This document shows positions 7,756-16,638 of a stretch of DNA of 64,000 nucleotides, in pieces. The notes beneath the pieces were generated by a model that did no database searches, was not told the DNA's origin, and saw nothing but the letters and a program-made list of their open reading frames with translations. Position 1 is the stretch's first letter, and each line of letters starts with the position of its first letter. Source of the stretch: Nitrospira sp. BO4 (GTDB lineage: Bacteria > Nitrospirota > Nitrospiria > Nitrospirales > Nitrospiraceae); contig JAMPUU010000021.1 in assembly GCA_030144965.1 (NCBI GenBank), forward strand, positions 32,746 to 96,745, read 5' to 3'. Both the position numbers and the translations under genes were made by a program.

Positions 7756-10700
7756 TCAGGTGAACTCAATATGTTCGACGAATACTAGACGGTGGCCTTT
7801 GCGAGTCGGTGTCTTGTCGTACGGGTGATCGTCATCGATCAAATACTCTTCGTATTCGGCGATGACTAGACGATGACGATCGCCTGTTGGAAATTCAGGG
7901 AAAACAATGTCACCCTCCCAAAGGGTCTGCCACATATGGATGAGGTCTACCAGTCGACTCGGGGTCAGCCGGGCGACATCCCTTGCGGAGAATAGGTCGC
8001 GCGTCTGTAATCGTTCCTCCGAAGAGACCACTCGACCAAAGATCGACTCAAGGGCCACGGGTAATTCTGAGGTCGAAGTAGCCGGAACTGGGATACGCTG
8101 TGAGATGATCACCTCCGAAACCTTATACCATCCGAAGTCCTCACCCCACCGTGTATCAAGCCGTTCGACCCATACTTGGACGATGCTACGCTCAGAGACA
8201 GTGGCTGGCGTCAGGTACTCGACTCGACCTGTCAAGCGGTTAATCAGAGGCGTGGAATCTGCGTCTGTCGCCTCGCGATGGGCGCTGGACTCGCTATAGC
8301 TTACGCCGAAGACAGCCACACGGATTTTCCGTGCATCCGATGCTGGCGTGACATTTACCCACCGATCAGCTGTCAAGGCCATGATATCGGAGAGGACGAC
8401 GTTCGAGAGATGCACGTCAGGACTCGATGTCGGCTGATATCGAGCGAGCGCCAGACGAATGAAGGGGAAATAGGCAGCGGTGCTCGCTATCTCGACGTCG
8501 CAGTACCACAACTGTCGCGCTTCGTCATAGAAAACATCGTGGGGTGCCACATCGACGCGACTGCCGCGGCCTTGCAATCCCGAGATCGGAAGGGAGCTGA
8601 CAAGAAATGGACCGGGGCGTTGGTCCTTCTCGTCGACCGGTGCGTTCGGAGGCAGCCAGGCGCCTGTCGGATCGGGTGCTGTCCGCGCAAGCGGGAAGTG
8701 CGCGAGCGTTGGCGCCAGTCCTGGCACGAACCCGGAAGCCCAGATGGGATCGTTGCCCCACAACGTCACATAATTCTTATACGGTGCGCCAGCAGGAGCG
8801 GTGTTGGGATCGTCGACGAATTCCTTTGGGGGAAGCACAACACCGAGCATCTCACCATAGCCCGATGCGTTCCAGTCACGATCGAGATAGATGCGCAATC
8901 CCCCGCCGCGCCGCCAACTCAAGAAATTGCCTTGTTCGTCGACTTCACGGCGCCACGCAAAGGTCGGCACGACGTACAGAACCTTCGGCGCCGGTGGTGG
9001 TGCAGAGCTGGGAACCCACGTAACCTGACGAGTTCCTGTGATCTTGATGTTCACATCGGTGGGCACACGCTTACCGTCCTGGAGTGTCGTCAACAGCGAG
9101 CCGGGTAAGAACTCGCGGAAACGCGATGTCGCGTCGAACCAATACTCGATCCGGCGATAGCGGGTGTCGTGAAATTCGTGTGCCTTCGCCGCGATGCGCT
9201 GATGCACGGCGCCGTTGATGCCGATCATGTCGGATGAGGAAATAGTATGCTCAGGTGTTCCGGGCGAAATGCCGTTGTTGAGCGCGTAGTGTTGAGGTCC
9301 GGTGATCTTCACCTGGAACGCGACATCTCGCCGGTGGCGATCGACAGGACCTTGGCTGTCTTTCAACGGATCGTCACTGGGTTCGTGCCACTCACCGTAT
9401 AGGTCGAGTCGATCGGTACTGTCTATGTTGCACCGTACCTGGGCAAGCGGCAAGGCCGAGGTCTCTCCAAACGAGCGGTCGAGTATCGACAATGCTACGA
9501 AGTCGGGATTGAGTAGGGGGCGCTGCACTGCATGCACCACCTCCACGAGAGTCCATGGCGTGAGCATCCAGTGTTGGCCTGAAAGCGCACGATCGCGTTG
9601 CGCATTCTGGTCGGCCGCCGCAAGCCATTGGAACACACCCATCAATGAAAGTGCCTCGGGCGCGAGTGCCATCGATAGGCGCAGCTTCGCCCAGACGGCT
9701 TTGGGTAACGGCACGCGAAGCCTATGCGCCGTCGCATCATAGTAGGGTGATTCGTTCGGGTGATCATACACCTCTATCACAAAAGGTCGTGCCTCCGGCC
9801 AACTGGTGCTTGAATACAGGGGAATGCGAATGATCTTCGTATCAGCGATATTCGGGTGATCGAAAACACGCACAGCAACTTCGGTTGCCAATGGATCCGG
9901 CAGATAGGTAAGGGCACGCCCGTTCTCGTACACCGCGAACGAGGTTTGTGCGCCGGCTGTATCCAGTGGTCCCTGAGTCAGTAACTTCTCCTCACGGATC
10001 GCGGCTAACGGATTGCGTGGATCGACATCCATTTGATGCGCGAGCAAATTAAACAAGTCGGCGTTGACCTTACCTTCCGCATCGAGCATGCCGTGTTGCT
10101 CTGCATCGCGCACACTCACCTGTGGCGGTGCCGCAGCGCGATGTGCAACTTGAGCGGTGGTTACGAGGTTTCCGGCTGCGGTGTCATTGAAACTGCGAAT
10201 GGCGATGCGATTCATCGACTCGCCTTCGAGCGGTCGCTCAACCGTTCCCGACTCGGAAAGCAACGCCACCACCGGAGCTGCCACCGGCTCGTAGCGCAAA
10301 TAGGGACGGGCATGGATCAGAGGCTGCTCATTACCATAGTCCTGCGCCAGCGGAGCAAGCGAATTGCCCGCGAGGTCGACTGCCCGCGCACGAATCCAAT
10401 ACGAGCGTCCGAAGCGCAGTCGAGGCAGCGATCCCTTGACCGGGACAAAGGACGACTTGAAGTTCAGGCCTGGTGGAACCTTAGCGTCGCTGTCGTCGCG
10501 CGTTTTGTCAACTGTGTCGTCGACACTGATAGCGCGTCCGGGCGGACGCGCGGCTAGGCTCCAGCCGCTCCACGACACCAGTATTTCGTGCAGGTAAAGA
10601 ATGTCGGTATTGGAAGTCTCGTCGCTGGAGCGCGTCGCTGCGAGCCGTACGGTGCTCTCCTCTTCCGGCACAACGACAGGAGGAACGTCGCCCAATTCAT

Positions 10701-12096
10701 AGCGCGCAGTGCGCTGGCACAACGAATGCCACCGAGCAGTCACCGAGTCCCAAATGTCGATACGATAACCGCGAACGAGATCCTGTGCGTGCAGCTTCAC
10801 AGTAGCCGCCCCACCCGACAACTGTGACTCGAGTTGTGCGTTGCGTATCTTGTTTTCGTCGAAGCGTTTCTTCAAGGTTCCGGCACGTTCTTTCTGCACA
10901 AGCATCAGACCGGCCGTTCTGAGCGATGGTGTGCCGATCTCGTCTTCATATCGCGTCGTTGGGTCGACACGCGATTCTATATCATCGACACGGCGGCCCA
11001 GCGAGCGTGCCAGGTTCATTGCTTTGAGGCCGGCCCCGTCGACATCAACTTGCAACAGACCATAGCGGGTCGGCTGAAGGTCAAGCAATCCATCCGCGAG
11101 GAGATTATCGGCCGAAGGATCGGGCACCGCATCAAAGCGAGTCGCGGACAGCCGTGCTCGTGTCACTGGAGCACCATCCACAGTACTTTGGATCTGCAGC
11201 GCACCGGCTGGAAACACGACTCTAACGGAAAGGTCTGCGGCGGCGGACGCAGCGAAACTTCCGGGATCCAACACGAGATCCACGACGAACCCAAGGCGCC
11301 GTAGGAGCGTTGGATACGACCCCATTGCAGCAACGATCTGGTGAAAGTCAATCATCTCCCCTATATCTTCAGGTTTGGGCAGATCCGTACGAAGGTGCTC
11401 GCGCGAGCGACCTTTGATGCGCAAGTCGTCGAGGCGCTGGTTCTGCTTCACGACACTTGCCGCAGGAGGCGTATGAAAGAGTTGGAAGCGGGTGAGCATG
11501 TTAAAGAGCTGAGAGACCATGAGTGTGGGGTTGTCTATTTCCAGGAGGCCTCGGCGAAGCGCATTGAACTGCCGGCCAGGATCGCGCAGCCCCGTGTGGG
11601 GATCGATTGATGATCGGTCGAGCTCCCGGACATTGCTTATGAACCCTTTCCAGCGCCTGTTGTCCAGCAGCTCGCTCACCCGCAGCATTTGATCAGTCGC
11701 GGAGCCCGCAAGATCTTTGTAAAGCTCCTCGATGGTCTGTGCCATCAGCCCAGCGTCGTAAGAGAGCAGTACCGACGGTGAACGGTCGATGTACTGAAAG
11801 CCCTTAACATTGGTCGTCGCGTCGAATACAGCCTTCCACACTACCGAATCGGCACGATTCGGCCCTACCAACGTGGTTCCCGATATAGACACGGTACTGC
11901 CATTGTAAGTGACGTCGAATCGGGCGGAGGAGAGGGTCTGCGGCCAATCCTCCCAATCGGGAAAGAACATGCCGAGTTTGCCGATTGGAGCCTCTGGATC
12001 AAGCCGCGGCGACAACATCACAGACAAGCGGAGCCCACTACGGTCCGGCGTGAAACCGTTGGGCAGTGCGGTCCAGATGAGCGATTGCTGGGCCAT
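7756..12096 (-). CDS. Giant hypothetical protein (1446 aa), part of surface-like gene cluster
   Basis: 1446 aa, no recognised family. No signal peptide (MAQQSLIWTALPNGFTPD) and no transmembrane segments. Composition is beta-rich with many Trp, Tyr, Asp and Pro. A stretch at about 540-600 (GLNFKSSFVPVKGSLPRLRF, then YWIRARAVDLAGNSLAP) resembles the F/G strands of fibronectin-III-like domains. The C-terminus holds two related YxEYLI/VFVEHIEF-type strands (RHRLVIAEYEEYLIDD and GHRLVFVEHIEF), suggesting repeated beta units. It starts in a TGATG overlap with the end of the upstream 1228-aa gene, with GAGGTG as ribosome site, so the two are made together in similar amounts. A large extracellular or particle-forming structural protein is possible but is inference. 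Confidence 0.6.
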   Translation of the reverse strand: MAQQSLIWTALPNGFTPDRSGLRLSVMLSPRLDPEAPIGKLGMFFPDWEDWPQTLSSARFDVTYNGSTVSISGTTLVGPNRADSVVWKAVFDATTNVKGFQYIDRSPSVLLSYDAGLMAQTIEELYKDLAGSATDQMLRVSELLDNRRWKGFISNVRELDRSSIDPHTGLRDPGRQFNALRRGLLEIDNPTLMVSQLFNMLTRFQLFHTPPAASVVKQNQRLDDLRIKGRSREHLRTDLPKPEDIGEMIDFHQIVAAMGSYPTLLRRLGFVVDLVLDPGSFAASAAADLSVRVVFPAGALQIQSTVDGAPVTRARLSATRFDAVPDPSADNLLADGLLDLQPTRYGLLQVDVDGAGLKAMNLARSLGRRVDDIESRVDPTTRYEDEIGTPSLRTAGLMLVQKERAGTLKKRFDENKIRNAQLESQLSGGAATVKLHAQDLVRGYRIDIWDSVTARWHSLCQRTARYELGDVPPVVVPEEESTVRLAATRSSDETSNTDILYLHEILVSWSGWSLAARPPGRAISVDDTVDKTRDDSDAKVPPGLNFKSSFVPVKGSLPRLRFGRSYWIRARAVDLAGNSLAPLAQDYGNEQPLIHARPYLRYEPVAAPVVALLSESGTVERPLEGESMNRIAIRSFNDTAAGNLVTTAQVAHRAAAPPQVSVRDAEQHGMLDAEGKVNADLFNLLAHQMDVDPRNPLAAIREEKLLTQGPLDTAGAQTSFAVYENGRALTYLPDPLATEVAVRVFDHPNIADTKIIRIPLYSSTSWPEARPFVIEVYDHPNESPYYDATAHRLRVPLPKAVWAKLRLSMALAPEALSLMGVFQWLAAADQNAQRDRALSGQHWMLTPWTLVEVVHAVQRPLLNPDFVALSILDRSFGETSALPLAQVRCNIDSTDRLDLYGEWHEPSDDPLKDSQGPVDRHRRDVAFQVKITGPQHYALNNGISPGTPEHTISSSDMIGINGAVHQRIAAKAHEFHDTRYRRIEYWFDATSRFREFLPGSLLTTLQDGKRVPTDVNIKITGTRQVTWVPSSAPPPAPKVLYVVPTFAWRREVDEQGNFLSWRRGGGLRIYLDRDWNASGYGEMLGVVLPPKEFVDDPNTAPAGAPYKNYVTLWGNDPIWASGFVPGLAPTLAHFPLARTAPDPTGAWLPPNAPVDEKDQRPGPFLVSSLPISGLQGRGSRVDVAPHDVFYDEARQLWYCDVEIASTAAYFPFIRLALARYQPTSSPDVHLSNVVLSDIMALTADRWVNVTPASDARKIRVAVFGVSYSESSAHREATDADSTPLINRLTGRVEYLTPATVSERSIVQVWVERLDTRWGEDFGWYKVSEVIISQRIPVPATSTSELPVALESIFGRVVSSEERLQTRDLFSARDVARLTPSRLVDLIHMWQTLWEGDIVFPEFPTGDRHRLVIAEYEEYLIDDDHPYDKTPTRKGHRLVFVEHIEFT

Positions 12097-15000
12097 CAGG
12101 GCACCTCATCCGCAAAGGCGCCGCAATACGCGGCCCAAAGCTCAGGCGTGGGAATGAGATCGATGAAACGGGGATCGGCTTCACCGCCGCCGAACTCGCG
12201 CCGACACTTGACTGATACCTCAGCGCTGAACATTAGGATTTCGATCTCGACGGTCAAGGTCGCCTCGCCGTAGGCGACGGCATGTTTCCCTTCCTTCAGG
12301 TATCCGAGCTGAAGATTGAATGTCAACGATACAGACACGATCGCAAGCACCGTCAACTCCCCGTGGATTCGCACATAGCCGGCAAGCTCAACCGCACCCT
12401 GATCGGGCACTACTTCGAGCCAGTGAAAGTAGATGCCGGCCTTGATTTCAACACCACCTGAGGCGACGCCGAGATCGATGACCACTGCGGCACCGAACTC
12501 GAGTGCTGCTTCGATTTCGTTGACGCCGCGCGCGGATACGCCGATGGCAAAGAAACCTCCGCCGCCGAGCAGTGAGACTGTTAGAGAAAACGGATGCTCC
12601 CGTGTCGAGAAGTTGAACTTGACCGACACCGGACGCCCATCGAACGGCAGATTGAACGCGGCCCCGAGAGCAGCGTTGCTGAGCGCGAAGACACCTATGC
12701 CGATCGAGGGCAGATTGAGCGAGTAGGTTGCAGAAAGCCCGCTCGGCGTCACCGCGAGTCCCGGGGGATCGGAGAACCCATTGTCGGGAATGTACTTCCG
12801 CAGCTCGTTGACAAACTCAAGATGCCCGCCGAAACGCACCGCTTCGTCGCCGGAGCGCAGGCGCACGGTGACGTCGGGTTTCCTGCCATTCTTCGTATCG
12901 AACGCGATCTCTTCGAACCAGAGGATGATAGCTCCGAACAGATTCAACTTGAAGTTGGTCAGCGTCGCGGTCGCTTCCTGTGTCACCGGCAGCGCAGGAT
13001 CCCGCGGAGTACGCACGACACCGTTCATCTTCAAACGTGTCGGCGGCTTGCTCTCGTCCGCCCGTGGAATTAGTAGATTAAGAGTGTCGCTTTTGGTTAC
13101 GTCGCTCGACCATTCGAATCGGGCCTCAACTCGATCAGGGAAATCGCGGGCCACCATCTTCGGGGCATCGGCGCCAGTGAGATTGTTCGTGCCGGGCAGG
13201 ATCTCGGCGAGCTTGATACCGCCGAGCAGCGTTGCGTCTTTGAAGAAGCTTACGGGATCGAATGTCCCGTTTTTCACCATTTGCAAGCCGTCTTCGACAA
13301 GATTCGGATTGGCGGCCTCCCCGGACACGGGCCCCAGGATCTTGGATAATCCGAGCAGAGTCATCTTGGGCGTCGCCAACGCTCCCAGCGTGTCGCTCTT
13401 GGCTTGCTGCGTGGAGCCGCCGAAGTCCAGCTTCTGCCCCGACGTGAACTTCAGAAAGATCTGGCCCGCATTCTTCGAAGGGTCGAATCCACTTATTTTA
13501 TAGAACTCCGGATAGGCAACCTCATGAATGAAGTTGTGCTGTCCGAGCAGTTTCTGGATCGGTTTGATTCCGACCTTGGCGAACTCCACTTCCGGATACA
13601 CCGCCGGGTTGACCGGCGCGGGCAGATCCGCGGCGCGGAATGTAATGGTGCTCGTGGGGAGCTTGGGGTCGCCCTTGTCTGAGACCTCCGAAGGGGCATA
13701 GGTGACGACTGCACCCCCGAGAGAGGCGCGTCGGCGGAGCTTGGTTGACGCTGCGTTGTACGACTTACAGACATCTGGTGACTTCGCCTCAGCGAGCTTG
13801 CCGACGAACAGCAGCGGCATCGAGAAGTTTATTGATTGTCCGGCGATGTCCGTCGCCGCAATCTCAAAGGGCACGTCGGCGAGCTTGTTCGGGCCCGCCG
13901 GCACCATCGGCCAGAACAGCATGCGTCTCAAAAGGGGGTCCGGTAGAGTGGGGTCGTAAAAATCCTTCACGCCTGGTCCGGCTTGCAGAGCGCTCTCCCC
14001 GCTCCCCGGATCGCTGAGATCAGGGGTTACGCGGGTCAGTAATTCGACGCGCACGAAGGGGAAATTGCGGCCCTGAAACTCGTGGCGTGCACCGCTGTAG
14101 TTTCGGACGGGCTCGCGGACGGCGACAAAAAATCGTTGACGGAGCAGCCCAACCCGATGGGAGCGGTTTCCATCGAGCGAGTCAAACTTTCGTTCCGTCA
14201 CCTTAATGAGTGATGCCGCGTGTCCAAAGGGCCAGAGATAGCCCGCGTACATTACCCTCACGTAGTGGTCGCGTCCCAGTGTCGCCACGTGTCGCCACTG
14301 TTGCAGATCAATGTGCTCGGGAGTTCGCGGCCACGTACCCTCAGCGTCGAGCAATGCGCCGAGCGACGACAGATGGAGTCGTTTCGCTTCGCTCGAGCGC
14401 GGGTGATAGCGCGCGCCGTCCAACGATTCATCAAAGCCTGTCATTGCCGTAACCAGCATGGAGCGATCGAGCGGATCAAGGCTCATCCGAATGAGATTTG
14501 GGTTTGGCGTAGGCGGGTTGGTCAACGCAGGGTTCAGGATTTGGATGAGCTCGTTCTGCTGGTCTTTTGGGCGATAGTCGGGAGACCACAACGCCCGGAT
14601 GCGGCTCGCGATATCGGGGCCGAAGTCGGAGGGATTCGTCGTAAGACGCGTATGCCAGAGCTCGGTATGTGCGCGACGCGTGATCGGGACGATCGCGTGG
14701 CGCCACCGCGCGGGCGCGAGCGGCGAGGTCACGACGCGATAGGGCAGTTCCAGTGCGGTCACTGTCGCCACTGGCGCGTGGGGACTACGCTGGAAAAGCA
14801 GTTCCGCGAGATCTGTAGTGAGGGCGACATCCGCTGTCCACGATGCAACGCCGGTGCTGGGTCTTGACGTTGTCAACACGCTCAGCTCAGCACGTGTAGG
14901 CATGAAATTGGGAGAGAGCGACAAGTTTTCCTGAGCGCCTTCGACGAGCGTGGCGAAATCGACGAGCTGGTCCGATACCGCATTGGCGTCCAGACGCATC

Positions 15001-15782
15001 GGCCAGTCGCGGAGCGCCGCCAACATGCTTGCCAAGTCATATCCGATCGTCGTCTGCTCTGCGGGCATCGTGACCGCGACACGACTTGGCCGCGACATGC
15101 GCACCCGCGCAGCAGGCAACTCCTTCAATGGCTGCTCGTTTCCCCCAGGAACGTTCTTCTTGGGGTAACGCGAGTCCTTCGAGACCTCGGTTGTTTCGAC
15201 TTCGGGCTTCGCTTCGAAATTCTGCCCGGGCCCGGCGGACTCGAGAAACGCCTCCTCGCCGAAGCTTTGTGGTGGAAATTCGAAGATGATGAACGCGTCG
15301 GTGGTGACACGCTCTAAGCGTGGAGGGCCCCCTTTGAAGACCAACCCACTAAAGACGAGATCCAAGATGACCAGATCGTCAGGACGTCGCACTGATACCC
15401 GCGGCGGATAAATCAGCGCACCGCCCAGACCCGGGTCACCGCCTCCTCCAGAAGGGCTGCTACTCGAGCTAGAGAATCCGGACAAGCTGCTGCTTGAACC
15501 AGAAGGACTGCTGCTCAAACTCGAGGACGACGACGAGCTACTCGAGCTTGAGGAACTGCTGCTAACCGTCGGCGGACTGGGGCCGCATGGTGATGCACAT
15601 GGCGGCGTGCAATTGGGCAGATACGGTGGATAGGGCGGGAACGGCGGATACGGAGGAAATGGCGGAAAAGGCGGAAATGGGGGTTTGGGTGGACAGCCGG
15701 AGTTGGATGGAGCTGGCGGATCAGTGTTCTCGCTGTGATCCGGATTGGAATTCGAATCGCCTCGGTCATTCCGCTCCGTCAC
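12096..15782 (-). CDS. Giant Pro-rich/poly-Ser-linked hypothetical protein (1228 aa)
   Basis: 1228 aa beginning at GTG 15782, supported by GGAGGG 8 nt upstream. Residues 1-27 are polar; 28-60 form a PPF/PPY repeat; then come CTPPCASPCGPSPPT (about 59-73), a poly-Ser tract (75-110) and a Gly-rich hinge. The remaining 1100 residues are beta-rich with no signal peptide; the C-terminal 250 residues contain glycine-rich amphipathic strands (SLLGGGGFFAIGVSARG, EAALEFGAAVVIDLGVASGG, IYFHWLEVVPDQGAVELAGY), reminiscent of a repeated sheet or barrel-like fold. No known family recognised. The same linker module is found in the divergent gene at 16639-18528. The stop overlaps the start of the 1446-aa gene by one base. 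Confidence 0.6.
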   Translation of the reverse strand: MTERNDRGDSNSNPDHSENTDPPAPSNSGCPPKPPFPPFPPFPPYPPFPPYPPYLPNCTPPCASPCGPSPPTVSSSSSSSSSSSSSSSLSSSPSGSSSSLSGFSSSSSSPSGGGGDPGLGGALIYPPRVSVRRPDDLVILDLVFSGLVFKGGPPRLERVTTDAFIIFEFPPQSFGEEAFLESAGPGQNFEAKPEVETTEVSKDSRYPKKNVPGGNEQPLKELPAARVRMSRPSRVAVTMPAEQTTIGYDLASMLAALRDWPMRLDANAVSDQLVDFATLVEGAQENLSLSPNFMPTRAELSVLTTSRPSTGVASWTADVALTTDLAELLFQRSPHAPVATVTALELPYRVVTSPLAPARWRHAIVPITRRAHTELWHTRLTTNPSDFGPDIASRIRALWSPDYRPKDQQNELIQILNPALTNPPTPNPNLIRMSLDPLDRSMLVTAMTGFDESLDGARYHPRSSEAKRLHLSSLGALLDAEGTWPRTPEHIDLQQWRHVATLGRDHYVRVMYAGYLWPFGHAASLIKVTERKFDSLDGNRSHRVGLLRQRFFVAVREPVRNYSGARHEFQGRNFPFVRVELLTRVTPDLSDPGSGESALQAGPGVKDFYDPTLPDPLLRRMLFWPMVPAGPNKLADVPFEIAATDIAGQSINFSMPLLFVGKLAEAKSPDVCKSYNAASTKLRRRASLGGAVVTYAPSEVSDKGDPKLPTSTITFRAADLPAPVNPAVYPEVEFAKVGIKPIQKLLGQHNFIHEVAYPEFYKISGFDPSKNAGQIFLKFTSGQKLDFGGSTQQAKSDTLGALATPKMTLLGLSKILGPVSGEAANPNLVEDGLQMVKNGTFDPVSFFKDATLLGGIKLAEILPGTNNLTGADAPKMVARDFPDRVEARFEWSSDVTKSDTLNLLIPRADESKPPTRLKMNGVVRTPRDPALPVTQEATATLTNFKLNLFGAIILWFEEIAFDTKNGRKPDVTVRLRSGDEAVRFGGHLEFVNELRKYIPDNGFSDPPGLAVTPSGLSATYSLNLPSIGIGVFALSNAALGAAFNLPFDGRPVSVKFNFSTREHPFSLTVSLLGGGGFFAIGVSARGVNEIEAALEFGAAVVIDLGVASGGVEIKAGIYFHWLEVVPDQGAVELAGYVRIHGELTVLAIVSVSLTFNLQLGYLKEGKHAVAYGEATLTVEIEILMFSAEVSVKCRREFGGGEADPRFIDLIPTPELWAAYCGAFADEVP

Positions 15783-15946
15783 CGAGTTTCCCTCCAGACT
15801 ATTACATAAGAATCATCAATGTATCGTACCTCGACGTGGCCCAACAGGCATTAACTTAGGCGGCTTACATATCATCTTTTAAATTTACAAACAACGGTCT
15901 ATACTGAGTGCCTCGCTAGGCGACCTTCTAGTCAAGTAGGGTGGTC

Positions 15947-16582
15947 ATGCCCAAGAGAGAGCCTACACCCCACTCTGCAGACACACGACAACAGGACATC
16001 GAGCCGGGTAACGGAGGATCGAACGCTGGTCAATCAGAGCAGGGCAACCTGCAGGCGCTCATCCAGCAATTGCAGTCGGTCGTCGACGAGTTGAGGCAAG
16101 ACCTGCGCGAGTGCTGGGATCATGACCACGGCTCCGCCACAGACTCAAAAGGGTGCGAGGACGAATTGCTACGCGAGTTGAGAGAATTGCGCCGCGACCT
16201 ATATCAATCACGCGAGCGTGAGGCGTGGGAGCGGTGCCGAGCCGAACTGCATGCTGAGATCGAACGGCTGCGATGCGAAGTGGCTAGTTGCAAGGAGAAA
16301 GTCTGTCGGTCAGAAAGCTGTAGCACCGCTGCACCGCCCTATCCGCCGTTTCCTCCCTATCCGCCGTTCCCGCCCTATCCCCCCTATCCGCCGTTCCCGC
16401 CCAACAGTGGATGTTGTGCACCAGCGCCTTGCGGATGTGCTAAGTGTGGTGGGGAAGCTGCGCACTCACACCACCAGCTACAACGACCACAGACTCCTAT
16501 GCCGCTAGAGGGGAGCTCGTCTTCATCGAGTCGTACGCCTAATAAGATTAGCTTTCCCTTTGTATCAGACTTGAGGAAGTAG
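15947..16582 (+). CDS. Coiled-coil protein with PPY/PPF-repeat and Cys-rich tail
   Basis: 211 aa from the ATG at 15947 (MPKREP), preferred over the GTG at 15941 because GGGTGG precedes it and because the paralogue starts MSKKEP. Residues 25-120 are a strongly predicted coiled coil (LQALIQQLQSVVDELRQDLR, then ELLRELRELRRDLYQSRER, then AEIERLRCEVASCKEKVC). Next is a run of ten or so PPY/PPF triplets (127-155), then a Cys-rich segment (GCCAPAPCGCAKCGG), a His pair, and a short Ser-rich end. It lacks the long C-terminal domain of the neighbour, so it may be a short subunit forming mixed oligomers through the shared coil. It diverges from the 1228-aa gene over 164 bp. Confidence 0.65.
   Translation: MPKREPTPHSADTRQQDIEPGNGGSNAGQSEQGNLQALIQQLQSVVDELRQDLRECWDHDHGSATDSKGCEDELLRELRELRRDLYQSREREAWERCRAELHAEIERLRCEVASCKEKVCRSESCSTAAPPYPPFPPYPPFPPYPPYPPFPPNSGCCAPAPCGCAKCGGEAAHSHHQLQRPQTPMPLEGSSSSSSRTPNKISFPFVSDLRK
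16167..16335 (+). repeat. Direct repeat copy 1 (169 bp, one mismatch to copy 2)
   Basis: Encodes the second half of the coiled coil in the 211-aa protein. It matches 16856-17024 at every base except one (GAGCGTGAGG against GAGCATGAGG), while flanking coding sequence is clearly diverged, pointing to recent gene conversion or duplication. Confidence 0.85.
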
Positions 16583-16638
16583 TAGTTCTACATTCGGCCA
16601 TACTCTTTGATAGTTCATTGACCGGGAGAGAAGAGTTC

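Noticed and set aside
8176..9108. 310-aa plus-strand ORF inside the 1446-aa gene
   Set aside because: Cys/Arg-rich composition without any motif; a shadow of a long GC-rich gene whose frame is uninterrupted.
12594..14867. Several 130-240-aa plus-strand ORFs inside the 1228-aa gene
   Set aside because: Arg/Ser-rich, no starts with ribosome sites, overlapping each other; antisense shadows.
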